Assembly: GCA_015067545.1 (NCBI GenBank)
Contig: SVMG01000001.1
Coordinates: 310,001-374,000, forward strand
Direction: 5' to 3'
Source: Oscillospiraceae bacterium
GTDB lineage: Bacteria > Bacillota > Clostridia > Oscillospirales > Oscillospiraceae
Length of the DNA stretch: 64,000 nt
Below, piece by piece: positions 40,398 to 49,456 of this stretch; the stretch's first letter is position 1; each line of letters starts with the position of its first letter. The position numbers were made by a program, and so were the translations under genes. Under the pieces are notes generated by a model. It did no database searches and was not told where the DNA came from. It saw nothing but the letters and a program-made list of their open reading frames with translations.

Positions 40398-41324
40398 ATG
40401 TCTTGGCTATTCTTTTCCATTGCAACCGCTGTTTTGTGGGGTGCTGCAGAACTGTTTTACAAAAAGGGCGCTCTCCCCAACGAAAAATATTCCCACCTGA
40501 AGATCTGCATCTGTGTTGGCGCAGTGATGGGCCTTCACGCCATCTTCACCCTGCTGACCCAGGATATCAACTACAATCCTATCAATATCATCCGTTATCT
40601 TCCCGTTTCCCTGTTTTACATTATCTCCATGGCCTTCTCCTATTTCGGCATGCGTTTCCTGGAGGAATCCATTTCCGATCCCATTGAGAACACCGCCGGT
40701 GTCATTTGCACCCTGCTGTTTGTCATCTTCCTGCAGGAAGAGATCTCCTGGCTGACCTGGGTCGCGATCGGTGTCATTACCGTTGGTGTTTTGGGTGTCA
40801 GCTTCCTGGAAAACCACGGCGAAACCACAAGAAAAAAGAATTATGGTAAAACCCTGGCTATCGTGGCATTCTGTATGCCCTTTGTGTACGCCCTGCTGGA
40901 TGCCTTCGGCACATTCCTGGATGATGCTTTCTTCCTGATTGAAGACGTTGCCAATTCTCCCTTGGTGGATGTGACCGAGGAAACCATTGAAGATGTGGCC
41001 AATACCAGCTATGAGCTGACGTTTGCCATGTTCGCCCTGGGCCTGTTCATCTTCCTGAAGGCCAAAAAGGTAAAGTTTGGCCCCATTCCCCAGCATAAGG
41101 ACAAGATTTTGGCCGCTGTATTTGAAACCGCCGGTCAGTTTACATACGTATACGCCCTGGGCGGAGTAGATGCCATTGCTGCCCCCATCCTCTCCTCTGT
41201 TTGCGTAGTGTCCCTAGTGCTTTCCCGTATTTTCCTGAAAGAAAAGCTTTCCTGGAAAACTTATGCTTTCATTGCTGTCGTGATCGTCGGTATCCTTTTG
41301 CTGGCAGTGAGCGAGGAACTATAA
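40398..41324 (+). CDS. EamA/DMT-family transporter
   Basis: A 308-residue integral membrane protein with about ten hydrophobic helices in two EamA halves, separated by an acidic stretch (DDAFFLIEDVANSPLVDVTEETIEDVANTS, about 174-203) unusual for the family. The N terminus WLFFSIATAVLWGAAELFYKKGA and the C-terminal WKTYAFIAVVIVGILLLAVSEEL are typical. Substrate is unknown: relatives export amino acids or metabolites. It follows the YnbB-like gene by 13 bases with GGAGG, and a terminator ends the operon. Confidence 0.85.
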   Translation: MSWLFFSIATAVLWGAAELFYKKGALPNEKYSHLKICICVGAVMGLHAIFTLLTQDINYNPINIIRYLPVSLFYIISMAFSYFGMRFLEESISDPIENTAGVICTLLFVIFLQEEISWLTWVAIGVITVGVLGVSFLENHGETTRKKNYGKTLAIVAFCMPFVYALLDAFGTFLDDAFFLIEDVANSPLVDVTEETIEDVANTSYELTFAMFALGLFIFLKAKKVKFGPIPQHKDKILAAVFETAGQFTYVYALGGVDAIAAPILSSVCVVSLVLSRIFLKEKLSWKTYAFIAVVIVGILLLAVSEEL

Positions 41325-41344
41325 AAAATTTATAATATCTAACC

Positions 41345-41375
41345 AAAAAGTCGTCGGATTTTCCGACGACTTTTT
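41345..41375 (+). terminator. Intrinsic terminator after the EamA gene
   Basis: GTCGTCGGA/TCCGACGAC (41350-41370) with a TTT loop, flanked by A5 and T5. Confidence 0.9.
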
Positions 41376-41389
41376 ACATGTAAACTTTG

Positions 41390-41418
41390 TTGACACCGCA
41401 CCCTTTGCATGGTATAAT
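41390..41418 (+). promoter_or_regulatory. Promoter of the pyrimidine operon
   Basis: TTGACA (41390-41395) and TATAAT (41413-41418), 17 bases apart. The leader to pyrC is about 40 bases, too short for a PyrR-type attenuator, and none is seen. Confidence 0.88.
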
Positions 41419-41464
41419 ATGCGGGATAAGAAAGTTACATATTCGCGCTGCGAAAGGAGTTTGT

Positions 41465-42700
41465 ATGACTATGCAGAATCAGAACGCAACAATGCTCGAT
41501 GCCCTCTGTGGCAGCAGTGTTCGTGTTTCTATTTTGGACCGTCTTTCTTCCGTTGACCTGTGTACTTTCAATTCCCCTGAATATGCTGTTTTTCCCGGCT
41601 TTTGTGATGTGCATGTGCACTTCAGAGAGCCGGGCTTTTCTTATAAAGAGACCATTTTCTCCGGCTCTTTGGCAGCAGCTCACGGTGGATACACAGCGGT
41701 CTGCACAATGCCCAATCTGGACCCCGTTCCGGATACCAAGGCACATCTGAAAGAACAGCTTGATCTCATCAAGCAGGACGGTCTGATCCACATTTATCCT
41801 TACGGCTCTATTACCATGAGCTCAAAGGGCGAAGCACTTTCCGAAATGAAAGCCATGGCGCAGCAGGTCATCGGCTTTACTGATGACGGCAAGGGCGTAC
41901 AGCGCGACGATATGATGCGCGCCGCCATGAAGCAGGCCAAGCAGCTGAACAAGCTGATCGTTGCCCATTGTGAGGTCAACGATTTGCTGAACGGCGGCTA
42001 CATCCACGATGGCGACTACGCCCGGGAGAATCACCACCGGGGCATCTGCTCCGAAAGTGAATGGAAGCAGGTGGAGCGGGATCTGGCTCTTGTCAGGGAG
42101 ACCGGCTGCGCCTACCATGTGTGCCACATCTCTACAAAAGAATCTGTGGAGCTGATCCGCAAGGCAAAGGCACAGGGCCTCAATGTCACCTGTGAAACTG
42201 CCCCCCACTATCTGCTCATGGACGATTCCTACTTGCAGGAAGATGGCCGTTACAAGATGAATCCCCCTCTGCGGGATCGATCCGACCGGGAAGCACTGAT
42301 CGCCGGCATCCAGGACGGCACCATCGACATGATCGCCACCGACCATGCCCCTCACTCAGAAGAGGAAAAGAGCAAGGGCTTGGACGGCAGCAGCTTTGGC
42401 ATTGTGGGCCTGGAGACTGCATTCCCCCTGCTGTACACCTACTTGGTGAAGGAAAACATCATCTCTCTTGAGAAGCTCCTGCAGCTGCTGGTCACCAATC
42501 CCCGGAAGCGTTTCCGCATCCCCATGACCACGGACTTTTCCATTTGGGATATGCGTCAAAGCTACCTCATTGATCCCGAGGAATTCCAGTCCCAGGGCAA
42601 ATCCACTCCCTTCGCCGGCTGGAAGGTTTGGGGCAAGTGTATGGCCACCGTATGTGACGGCAAGCTGGTTTGGTTAGAAAAGGTAAGAAACAGCAAATAA
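41465..42700 (+). CDS. pyrC: Dihydroorotase
   Basis: Third step of pyrimidine synthesis, closing carbamoyl aspartate to dihydroorotate. The 411-residue protein carries the zinc motif DVHVHFREPGFSYKETI, CTMPNLDP, KDGLIH-like QDGLIHIYPYGSITM, the later CHIST and TAPHYLL histidines, and ATDHAPH with the catalytic Asp. ATG 41465 follows AAAGGAG by 6-7 bases. First gene of the pyr operon. Confidence 0.94.
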   Translation: MTMQNQNATMLDALCGSSVRVSILDRLSSVDLCTFNSPEYAVFPGFCDVHVHFREPGFSYKETIFSGSLAAAHGGYTAVCTMPNLDPVPDTKAHLKEQLDLIKQDGLIHIYPYGSITMSSKGEALSEMKAMAQQVIGFTDDGKGVQRDDMMRAAMKQAKQLNKLIVAHCEVNDLLNGGYIHDGDYARENHHRGICSESEWKQVERDLALVRETGCAYHVCHISTKESVELIRKAKAQGLNVTCETAPHYLLMDDSYLQEDGRYKMNPPLRDRSDREALIAGIQDGTIDMIATDHAPHSEEEKSKGLDGSSFGIVGLETAFPLLYTYLVKENIISLEKLLQLLVTNPRKRFRIPMTTDFSIWDMRQSYLIDPEEFQSQGKSTPFAGWKVWGKCMATVCDGKLVWLEKVRNSK

Positions 42701-42730
42701 TACTTGAAATAGATTTATGGAGGCTTTCAT

Positions 42731-45700
42731 ATGGCAAAGCGTACAGATATTAAGAAGATCATGATCATCGGCTCCGGCCCCATTGTTATCGGCCAGGCCG
42801 CCGAATTTGACTACGCCGGCACACAGGCTTGCCTTGCCCTGCGGGAAGAAGGCTATGAAGTGGTTTTGGTGAACTCCAATCCCGCCACCATCATGACCGA
42901 CACCACCGTGGCGGACAAGGTATACATGGAGCCGCTGACTTTGGAATACGTTGCAAAGATCATCCGCTACGAGCGCCCCGATGCCATCGTCCCCGGCATC
43001 GGCGGTCAGACCGGTCTGAATCTTGCCATGCAGCTGGAGAAAAAGGGCATTCTAAAGGAATGCCGCGTGGAGCTTTTGGGTACTTCCAGCGCATCCATCG
43101 AGCGCGCGGAAGACCGCGAGCTGTTTAAGGAGCTTTGCCAGTCCATTGGCGAGCCTGTCATTCCCTCTGAGATCACCTACTCCATTGAGCAGGCCAAGGA
43201 AGCCGCAAAGCGCATCGGCTACCCTGTGGTTCTGCGTCCTGCCTTTACCCTGGGCGGCACCGGCGGCGGCTTTGCTTACAATGAAGACGAGCTGGTGGAG
43301 GTGGGTCTGAATGCCTTTAAGCTCTCCCCTGTTCATCAGGTTTTGGTAGAAAAGTCCGTCAAGGGCTACAAGGAGATCGAATTCGAAGTCATGCGCGACG
43401 GCAGTGACCACGCCATCACCATCTGCGGCATGGAAAACATCGATCCTGTGGGCGTCCACACCGGCGACAGCCTGGTGGTCGCACCCATCATGACCCTCAG
43501 CCCCGAGGATGAAAAAATGCTCAACGATTCTGCCATCAAGCTGATCCGCGAGCTGAAGATCGAGGGTGGCTGTAACGTCCAGTTTGCACTGAACCCCTAT
43601 ACTTCCGAGTATTACCTCATTGAGGTCAATCCCCGGGTCTCCCGCTCCTCTGCATTGGCATCCAAGGCATCCGGCTACCCCATCGCCAAGGTCACTGCAA
43701 AGATTGCAGTGGGCATGACCTTGGAAGAAATCAAGATCGCCAACACCAACGCCGCTTTCGAGCCTCAGCTGGACTACGTGATCGCCAAGCTCCCCCGCTT
43801 CCCCTTTGACAAGTTCACCTCTGCTCCCAACCTGCTGGGCACACAGATGAAGGCCACCGGCGAGGTCATGGGCATCGGTTCTACCCTGGAGGAGGCTCTT
43901 TTGAAGGGCACTCGCTCCCTGGAAGTGGGCGTCAACCACATCTACCACGCCAAGTTCGACAATATGACCGACGACGAACTGCTGGATTATATCAAGGATT
44001 TCCGCTCTGATAACATCTTCGCCATTGCGGAGCTGCTATACCGCGGCTTAACAGTTGCAAAGATCCACGAAATCACGCAGATCACCCCCTACTTCCTGGA
44101 AGCCATTAAGCGGATCGTGGACATGGAAGAAACTCTGAAGTCCCACGTCAATGACCTTTCCGTGCTTACCGCTGCCAAGAAGATGGGCTTCAGCGACAAG
44201 TATGTTGCCCGCATGTGGAAGTGCAGCGAGCTGGATGTTTACAACTTCCGCAAGGCAAACAATCTGTTCCCCGTATTCAGAATGGTGGACACCTGCCATA
44301 CGGGCGCCTATATCCCCTACTTCTACTCCTCTTACACCGGTGAGAATGCATCACGCCTGACGGATAAGAAGAAGATCGTGGTGCTGGGCGCAGGTCCTAT
44401 CCGTATCGGCCAGGGTGTGGAATTTGACTACTCCACTGTCCATGCGGTTATGACCATCAAAAAGGCGGGCTACGAGGCCATCATCATCAACAACAACCCG
44501 GAAACCGTTTCCACGGACTATACCACTGCGGACAAGCTGTACTTCGAGCCGCTGACTCCGGAAGATGTGATGAACATCATCGAGTTTGAAAAACCCATCG
44601 GTGTCATTGCCTCCCTTGGCGGTCAGACTGCCATCAACCTGGCACAGCCGCTGACCGACCGCGGCGTGACCATCATCGGCACGGACTGCGCCGCCATCGA
44701 CAAGGCTGAAGACCGCAACGCCTTTGAAAATCTCTTGAACGAGCTGGACATCCCCCGGGCAAAGGGTCAGGCTGTCACCAAGATCGAGGACGGCATCAAG
44801 GCCGCCGCTGAGATCGGCTATCCTGTGCTGGTTCGTCCCTCCTTCGTACTGGGTGGCCGGGCGATGCAGATCGTCGCCAACGAGCAGCAGCTGCGTCACT
44901 ATCTGAAGACCGCTGTTGAGATCGACGAGGACAAGCCTGTGCTTGTTGACAAGTATATTGAGGGCCGCGAGGTGGAGGTTGACGCCATCTGTGACGGTCG
45001 AAATGTGTTCGTTCCCGGCATCATGGAGCTGGTAGAACGCACCGGCGTTCACTCCGGCGACTCTATTTCTGTGTATCCTTCCTTCTCCATTTCCGACAAG
45101 GTCAAGGGTACGATCCTGCAGTACGCCAAGAAGCTGGGCCTGGGCATTGGCATTGTGGGCCTCTACAACATTCAGTTCATTGTGGACAAGGATGACAATG
45201 TCTTTATCATTGAGGTCAACCCCCGTTCTTCCCGTACTGTCCCCTTCCTCAGCAAGTCCACCGGCTACTCTCTGGCTGACATCGCCACCGAGGTGATCCT
45301 GGGCAAGAGTCTGAAGGAGCTGGGTCTGTTCGATATTTACCCCGATGAGAAGGAGCGCTGGTATGTAAAAGCACCCGTATTCTCCTTTAACAAGATCCGG
45401 GGTCTGGATGCCTACCTGTCTCCCGAAATGAAATCCACCGGCGAAGCCATTGGCTACGACAAGACCATGAACCGCGCCCTTTATAAGGCTTTGCAGGCAT
45501 CCGGTATGCATCTGCAGAATTACGGCACGATCCTTGCAACCATCGCCGACAAAGACAAGGAAGAAGCACTGCCCCTTATCCGTCGGTTCTATAACCTGGG
45601 CTTCAACATTGAGGCAACAGAGGGCACTGCAAACTATCTGAAGGCCAACGGCATCCGCACCCACGTGCTGAAGAAGATCAGTGAGGGCAGCGAAGAGATC

Positions 45701-45898
45701 CCCAACGCTCTGCGCCAGGGCCACATTGCCTATGTGATCAACACCCGCAACCCCGGCTCCAGCCAGGATGACGGTGTGCAGATCCGTCAGATCGCTACCG
45801 AGCACAATGTGACTATGTTCACGGCGCTGGATACTGCCCGCGTCCTTCTGGACGTGCTGGAAGAGACCACGCTGACCATTTCGACTATTGATGCCTGA
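42731..45898 (+). CDS. carB: Carbamoyl phosphate synthase, large subunit
   Basis: The 1,055-residue synthetase makes carbamoyl phosphate from bicarbonate, ammonia and two ATP. Two homologous halves are visible: the carboxy-phosphate half with GSGPIVIGQAAEFDYAGTQACLALREEGYEV and PAFTLGGTGGG, and the carbamoyl-phosphate half from about residue 545 with GAGPIRIGQGVEFDYSTVHAVMTIKKAGYEA and PSFVLGGRAM. A C-terminal allosteric domain follows. GGAGG precedes the ATG. The glutaminase subunit CarA is not in this operon or window, so it must be encoded elsewhere. Confidence 0.96.
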   Translation: MAKRTDIKKIMIIGSGPIVIGQAAEFDYAGTQACLALREEGYEVVLVNSNPATIMTDTTVADKVYMEPLTLEYVAKIIRYERPDAIVPGIGGQTGLNLAMQLEKKGILKECRVELLGTSSASIERAEDRELFKELCQSIGEPVIPSEITYSIEQAKEAAKRIGYPVVLRPAFTLGGTGGGFAYNEDELVEVGLNAFKLSPVHQVLVEKSVKGYKEIEFEVMRDGSDHAITICGMENIDPVGVHTGDSLVVAPIMTLSPEDEKMLNDSAIKLIRELKIEGGCNVQFALNPYTSEYYLIEVNPRVSRSSALASKASGYPIAKVTAKIAVGMTLEEIKIANTNAAFEPQLDYVIAKLPRFPFDKFTSAPNLLGTQMKATGEVMGIGSTLEEALLKGTRSLEVGVNHIYHAKFDNMTDDELLDYIKDFRSDNIFAIAELLYRGLTVAKIHEITQITPYFLEAIKRIVDMEETLKSHVNDLSVLTAAKKMGFSDKYVARMWKCSELDVYNFRKANNLFPVFRMVDTCHTGAYIPYFYSSYTGENASRLTDKKKIVVLGAGPIRIGQGVEFDYSTVHAVMTIKKAGYEAIIINNNPETVSTDYTTADKLYFEPLTPEDVMNIIEFEKPIGVIASLGGQTAINLAQPLTDRGVTIIGTDCAAIDKAEDRNAFENLLNELDIPRAKGQAVTKIEDGIKAAAEIGYPVLVRPSFVLGGRAMQIVANEQQLRHYLKTAVEIDEDKPVLVDKYIEGREVEVDAICDGRNVFVPGIMELVERTGVHSGDSISVYPSFSISDKVKGTILQYAKKLGLGIGIVGLYNIQFIVDKDDNVFIIEVNPRSSRTVPFLSKSTGYSLADIATEVILGKSLKELGLFDIYPDEKERWYVKAPVFSFNKIRGLDAYLSPEMKSTGEAIGYDKTMNRALYKALQASGMHLQNYGTILATIADKDKEEALPLIRRFYNLGFNIEATEGTANYLKANGIRTHVLKKISEGSEEIPNALRQGHIAYVINTRNPGSSQDDGVQIRQIATEHNVTMFTALDTARVLLDVLEETTLTISTIDA

Positions 45899-45900
45899 TG

Positions 45901-46090
45901 GGATTCCTTTGGAATCCTCGATATAAATTCCCTTCGGTAATTTTTGATATATGCATCGCATTCGATATATCCTAACGGATTCGATATGCGCTGAAGCGCA
46001 AGAGGGGAATTTATGTCATATCGAAGCGCAGCTACATCGAATTTGCGCCAGGAAATATATCGAATGGGCGAAGCCCATATATCGACATTG
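45901..46090. repeat. Hairpin-rich element upstream of the four-helix-bundle gene
   Basis: A dense set of palindromes with recurring ATATCGA boxes fills the carB gap. GGATTCC/GGAATCC (45901-45917), TGCGCT/AGCGCA (45987-46000) and ATGGGC/GCCCAT (46064-46078) are local hairpins. ATAAATTCCC (45923-45932) pairs at long range with GGGAATTTAT (46005-46014), and CGATAT with ATATCG flank it. The whole could fold into one branched structure. Confidence 0.65.
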
Positions 46091-46101
46091 GAGGAGCTCC
46101 C

Positions 46102-46464
46102 ATGGCTGATAGCAAAAGTCAACTCCGCGAGGATAGTATCAATTTCGCTATTACCGTATCAGACGTATGTGATGAAATCAGGGGTTGCTCCGTGTATGTT
46201 AATCAACTTCTGCGCTGCTCCTCTTCTATTGGTGCAAACATTCATGAGGCGAAATATGCACAAAGTCGCGCAGATTTTGTCAGCAAATTAGAAATAGCAT
46301 TAAAAGAAAGTTCTGAGACAGATTACTGGTTGGAATTACTCTACCGAAAGCATAAACTGTCAGATGAACTTTATACCACTCTAAAAAATCAATGCGGTAG
46401 TATTCGCAGAAAATTGATTGCATCCGTTACCACCGCAAAGGCTAATAGTGGAGGAAAGCAATGA
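46102..46464 (+). CDS. Four-helix-bundle protein (23S rRNA intervening-sequence protein family)
   Basis: A 120-residue, mostly helical protein with the family pattern: REDSINFAITVSDVCDEI, QLLRCSSSIGANIHEAKYAQSRADFVSKLEIALKESSETDYWLELL and a final KNQCGSIRRKLIASV. The same family includes proteins encoded inside rRNA intervening sequences and the Avd accessory of diversity-generating retroelements, but no reverse transcriptase or repeat pair is here. It has no known part in pyrimidine synthesis. It sits in the middle of the pyr operon behind a palindromic element and overlaps pyrK by four bases, as if a small selfish element had inserted without breaking expression. Confidence 0.85.
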   Translation: MADSKSQLREDSINFAITVSDVCDEIRGCSVYVNQLLRCSSSIGANIHEAKYAQSRADFVSKLEIALKESSETDYWLELLYRKHKLSDELYTTLKNQCGSIRRKLIASVTTAKANSGGKQ

Positions 46465-47192
46465 AGCAAAGTATTTTCACTGTCATCAGCAATGATGCGC
46501 TGACGCAGAATGTCTACAAAATGGTGCTTGGCGGAGACACCTCTGCCATTACAGCACCCGGTCAATTTGTCAACATTCAGCTGGACGGACTGTTTTTGCG
46601 TCGGCCCATCTCCGTCTGTGACTACGACGAAAAGACTCTTACCATCATCTACAAGGTGGTGGGCAAGGGCACGGAAGCCATGTCCGCTATGTCCGCAGGG
46701 CAAGAGCTGGACATTCTCACCGGACTGGGTAATGGCTATGATCTTTCCCTGTCCGCAGATGCCCCCGTCCTGTTAGGCGGCGGTGTAGGTGTACCTCCCA
46801 TGTATAACCTGGCCAAAAAGCTGGTAGCGCAGGGCAAGTCCGTCTCTGTCATTTTGGGTTTCAATACTGCCAGTGAAGTATTCTATGAAAGCGAGTTCAA
46901 GGCTTTAGGCTGTGGAGTCCAGGTGACTACTGTGGATGGCTCTTACGGCAAAAAGGGCTTCGTCACCGATGCCCTGCCGGAAAGCTATACCTATTTCTAC
47001 ACCTGTGGCCCGGAGCCCATGCTGAAAGCCGTCTATAAGGCGACCCACACCTCCGGCCAGATGAGCTTTGAAGAGCGGATGGGCTGCGGCTTCGGCGCAT
47101 GCATGGGTTGCTCCTGCAAGACTCTCACCGGCTACAAGCGCATCTGTAAGGAAGGCCCTGTGATGAAAAAGGAGGAGATCTTATGGGATTGA
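46461..47192 (+). CDS. pyrK: Dihydroorotate dehydrogenase B, electron transfer subunit
   Basis: PyrK passes electrons from PyrD flavin to NAD through FAD and a [2Fe-2S] cluster. The 243-residue protein shows the flavin-binding RRPISVCDYD, NAD-binding GGGVGVPPMYNLAKKL, YTCGPEPMLKAV, and the cluster cysteines in MGCGFGACMGCSCKTL and RICKEGPVM. The start overlaps the stop of the four-helix-bundle gene (ATGA), and its end overlaps pyrD by ten bases. Confidence 0.95.
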   Translation: MKQSIFTVISNDALTQNVYKMVLGGDTSAITAPGQFVNIQLDGLFLRRPISVCDYDEKTLTIIYKVVGKGTEAMSAMSAGQELDILTGLGNGYDLSLSADAPVLLGGGVGVPPMYNLAKKLVAQGKSVSVILGFNTASEVFYESEFKALGCGVQVTTVDGSYGKKGFVTDALPESYTYFYTCGPEPMLKAVYKATHTSGQMSFEERMGCGFGACMGCSCKTLTGYKRICKEGPVMKKEEILWD

Positions 47193-48097
47193 ATGTAAAT
47201 CTGTGCGGCATTGAGCTGCGTAATCCCGTGATCCCTGCCTCCGGTACATTCGGCTACGGCTATGAGTTTGCAGAGCTTTATGACATCAACGAGCTTGGTA
47301 CATTCTCCTTTAAGGGAACGACTAAGGATGCCCGTTTTGGAAATCCCACGCCCCGGATCGCAGAGTGCACCGCCGGTATGATCAATGCCGTTGGTCTGCA
47401 GAATCCCGGTGTGGAGAAAGTTATCGCAGAAGAACTGCCCAAGCTGAAACAGTGCTTCCATAAGCCTGTCATGGCCAATGTTTCCGGTTTTTCCGTAGAG
47501 GATTATGCCTACACCTGCGAGAAATTGAACAAAGAAGAGCAGGTGGGCTGGCTTGAGGTAAATGTCAGCTGTCCCAATGTTCACGGTGGCGGCATGAGCT
47601 TTGGTACATCCCCTGCCGCAGCTGCAGAGGTGACCAAGGCGGTCAAGGCCGTCACCACAAAGCCCGTGATCATCAAGCTCTCCCCCAACGTCACTGACAT
47701 TGTTTCCATCGCAAAGGCCTGTGAAGATGCAGGTGCAGACGGCATCAGTCTGATCAACACCATGCTGGGCATGCGGATCAATCTAAGCACCCGCAAGCCC
47801 ATCATTGCCAATACCATGGGTGGTTTCTCCGGGCCGGCCATCTTCCCCGTTGCATTGCGGATGGTCTACCAGGTGGCGCACGCAGTTGAAATCCCCGTCA
47901 TTGGAATGGGCGGCGTCAGCAGCGCCGAAGATGTGATTGAAATGATGTTGGCAGGTGCGACCACTGTGGAAGTGGGCGCCGCCAACCTGGTGAATCCCTA
48001 CATTTGTCGCGATATTATCCGGGATCTGCCCCGGGTGATGGAAAAATATAGAATCGAAAATCTGAAAGACATTATAGGAGGCGTTAAAAATGGGTAA
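47183..48097 (+). CDS. pyrD: Dihydroorotate dehydrogenase B, catalytic subunit
   Basis: Class 1B flavoenzyme of 304 residues that oxidises dihydroorotate to orotate and works with PyrK. Visible: CGIELRNPVIPASGTFGYG, VNVSCPNVHGGGMSFGTSP with the catalytic cysteine (SCPN), KLSPNVTDI, LINTMLGM and GMGGVSSAEDVIEM. GGAGGA lies before the ATG inside pyrK. Eight bases overlap pyrF. Confidence 0.95.
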   Translation: MGLNVNLCGIELRNPVIPASGTFGYGYEFAELYDINELGTFSFKGTTKDARFGNPTPRIAECTAGMINAVGLQNPGVEKVIAEELPKLKQCFHKPVMANVSGFSVEDYAYTCEKLNKEEQVGWLEVNVSCPNVHGGGMSFGTSPAAAAEVTKAVKAVTTKPVIIKLSPNVTDIVSIAKACEDAGADGISLINTMLGMRINLSTRKPIIANTMGGFSGPAIFPVALRMVYQVAHAVEIPVIGMGGVSSAEDVIEMMLAGATTVEVGAANLVNPYICRDIIRDLPRVMEKYRIENLKDIIGGVKNG

Positions 48098-48788
48098 GGA
48101 CGTAATCGTAGCCTGCGACTTTTCTTCTGCAGAGGCAACCTTCGCATTTCTGGACAAATTCCAAGGCAAAAAGCCCTTTGTGAAGATTGGCATGGAGCTT
48201 TACTATGCCGAGGGCCCCAGCATCGTCCGGGAGATCAAGGCCCGCGGCCACAAGATCTTCCTGGATCTGAAGCTTCACGACATTCCCAACACAGTGAAAA
48301 AGGCCATGGCCGTTCTGTCTCATTTGGATGTGGACATCTGCAACCTGCACGCTGCCGGCACAACCGCTATGATGAAAGCCGCGCTGGAAGGTCTGACCCG
48401 GGAGGACGGAACCCGTCCCCTGCTCATTGCGGTCACACAGCTGACCTCCACCGATCAGGAAAGCATGGAAAAGGATCTGCTGATCAAGGCTCCCATCGAC
48501 CAAGTGGTCATGCACTACGCAGAAACTGCAAAAAATGCCGGTCTGGACGGTATCGTCTGTTCCCCTCTGGAGGCAGGCAAGGTCCACGACCGCTGCGGCA
48601 AGGACTTTTTGACCGTCACTCCCGGCGTGCGCTTTGCTGACGGAGATGTGGGCGATCAAAAACGAGTCATGACACCCGCTGCTGCAAAGGCCATCGGCTC
48701 TGATTACATCGTGGTAGGCCGTCCCATTACCGCTGCCGCAGACCCGGTTGCCGCCTATGAGCGCTGCGTGGCAGAATTTTGTGATTAA
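48090..48788 (+). CDS. pyrF: Orotidine 5'-phosphate decarboxylase
   Basis: Final step to UMP. The 232-residue barrel has the group I signature FLDLKLHDIPNTVKKAM with the Asp-Lys-Asp catalytic triad and the late GSDYIVVGRPITAAADPVAAYE phosphate site. It overlaps pyrD by eight bases with AGGAGG in the pyrD end. The next gene, pyrE, starts 11 bases downstream. Confidence 0.95.
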   Translation: MGKDVIVACDFSSAEATFAFLDKFQGKKPFVKIGMELYYAEGPSIVREIKARGHKIFLDLKLHDIPNTVKKAMAVLSHLDVDICNLHAAGTTAMMKAALEGLTREDGTRPLLIAVTQLTSTDQESMEKDLLIKAPIDQVVMHYAETAKNAGLDGIVCSPLEAGKVHDRCGKDFLTVTPGVRFADGDVGDQKRVMTPAAAKAIGSDYIVVGRPITAAADPVAAYERCVAEFCD

Positions 48789-48799
48789 GGAGATAGAAT

Positions 48800-49456
48800 A
48801 TGGAAGCCTACAAAAGAGAATTTATCCAGTTCCTGCAGGGTGCAGGCGTGCTGAAATTTGGTGACTTCACCGCAAAATCCGGCCGCAAGATCCCCTACTT
48901 CATCAATGCCGGCATGATCAAGACCGGAGAGGAGATCGCAAAATTGGGCGAATTTTACGCCAAGGCCTATTTTGAAAAAGTGGGCAACAAGCCCACCGTC
49001 CTCTACGGCCCTGCTTATAAAGGCATCTCCATCGCCGTTTCTGCCGCAGTTGCTCTGAGCAAGAATGGGCTGAATGTGCCCTTCTTCTTCAACCGCAAGG
49101 AGGTTAAGGACCACGGCGAGGGCGGCGTATTTGTGGGTTATGTTCCTCAGGCCGGTGAGGAAGTGGTCATCGTGGAAGATGTGATCACCGCTGGCACAGC
49201 TATCCGGGAGAGCATGGCAATTTTGAGCCATCTGGACGGCGTCAAGGTCGCCGCAACCTTCGTCATGGTGGATCGCAAGGAAAAGGGTCAGGGCGAAAAG
49301 GGTGCAATGCAGGAGATTGAGGAAGAATTCGGCTTCCCTGTCTACTCCGTGGTCGATGTGTATGACATCATCGAATACCTCGAGGAAGATCCTGCCAACG
49401 AAGAAAATGTCACCCGGATCAAGAATTACCTGGCCGTGAACGGAGCAAAGGCATGA
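48800..49456 (+). CDS. pyrE: Orotate phosphoribosyltransferase
   Basis: Joins orotate and PRPP to orotidine 5'-phosphate. A 218-residue type I phosphoribosyltransferase with [57 protein letters not shown] and the PRPP loop [24 protein letters not shown] lies before the ATG. It overlaps pyrB by four bases (ATGA). Confidence 0.95.
   Translation: MEAYKREFIQFLQGAGVLKFGDFTAKSGRKIPYFINAGMIKTGEEIAKLGEFYAKAYFEKVGNKPTVLYGPAYKGISIAVSAAVALSKNGLNVPFFFNRKEVKDHGEGGVFVGYVPQAGEEVVIVEDVITAGTAIRESMAILSHLDGVKVAATFVMVDRKEKGQGEKGAMQEIEEEFGFPVYSVVDVYDIIEYLEEDPANEENVTRIKNYLAVNGAKA

Noticed and set aside
44351..45961. A 536-codon open frame antisense to carB
   Set aside because: carB is unmistakable across its whole length; the antisense frame has no start signals.
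46013..46291. A 92-codon frame overlapping the four-helix-bundle gene
   Set aside because: It is a shifted frame of the palindromic element and the real gene, with no family features.
45901..46464. Diversity-generating retroelement
   Set aside because: The four-helix-bundle protein resembles Avd, but there is no reverse transcriptase gene and no template/variable repeat pair in the window.
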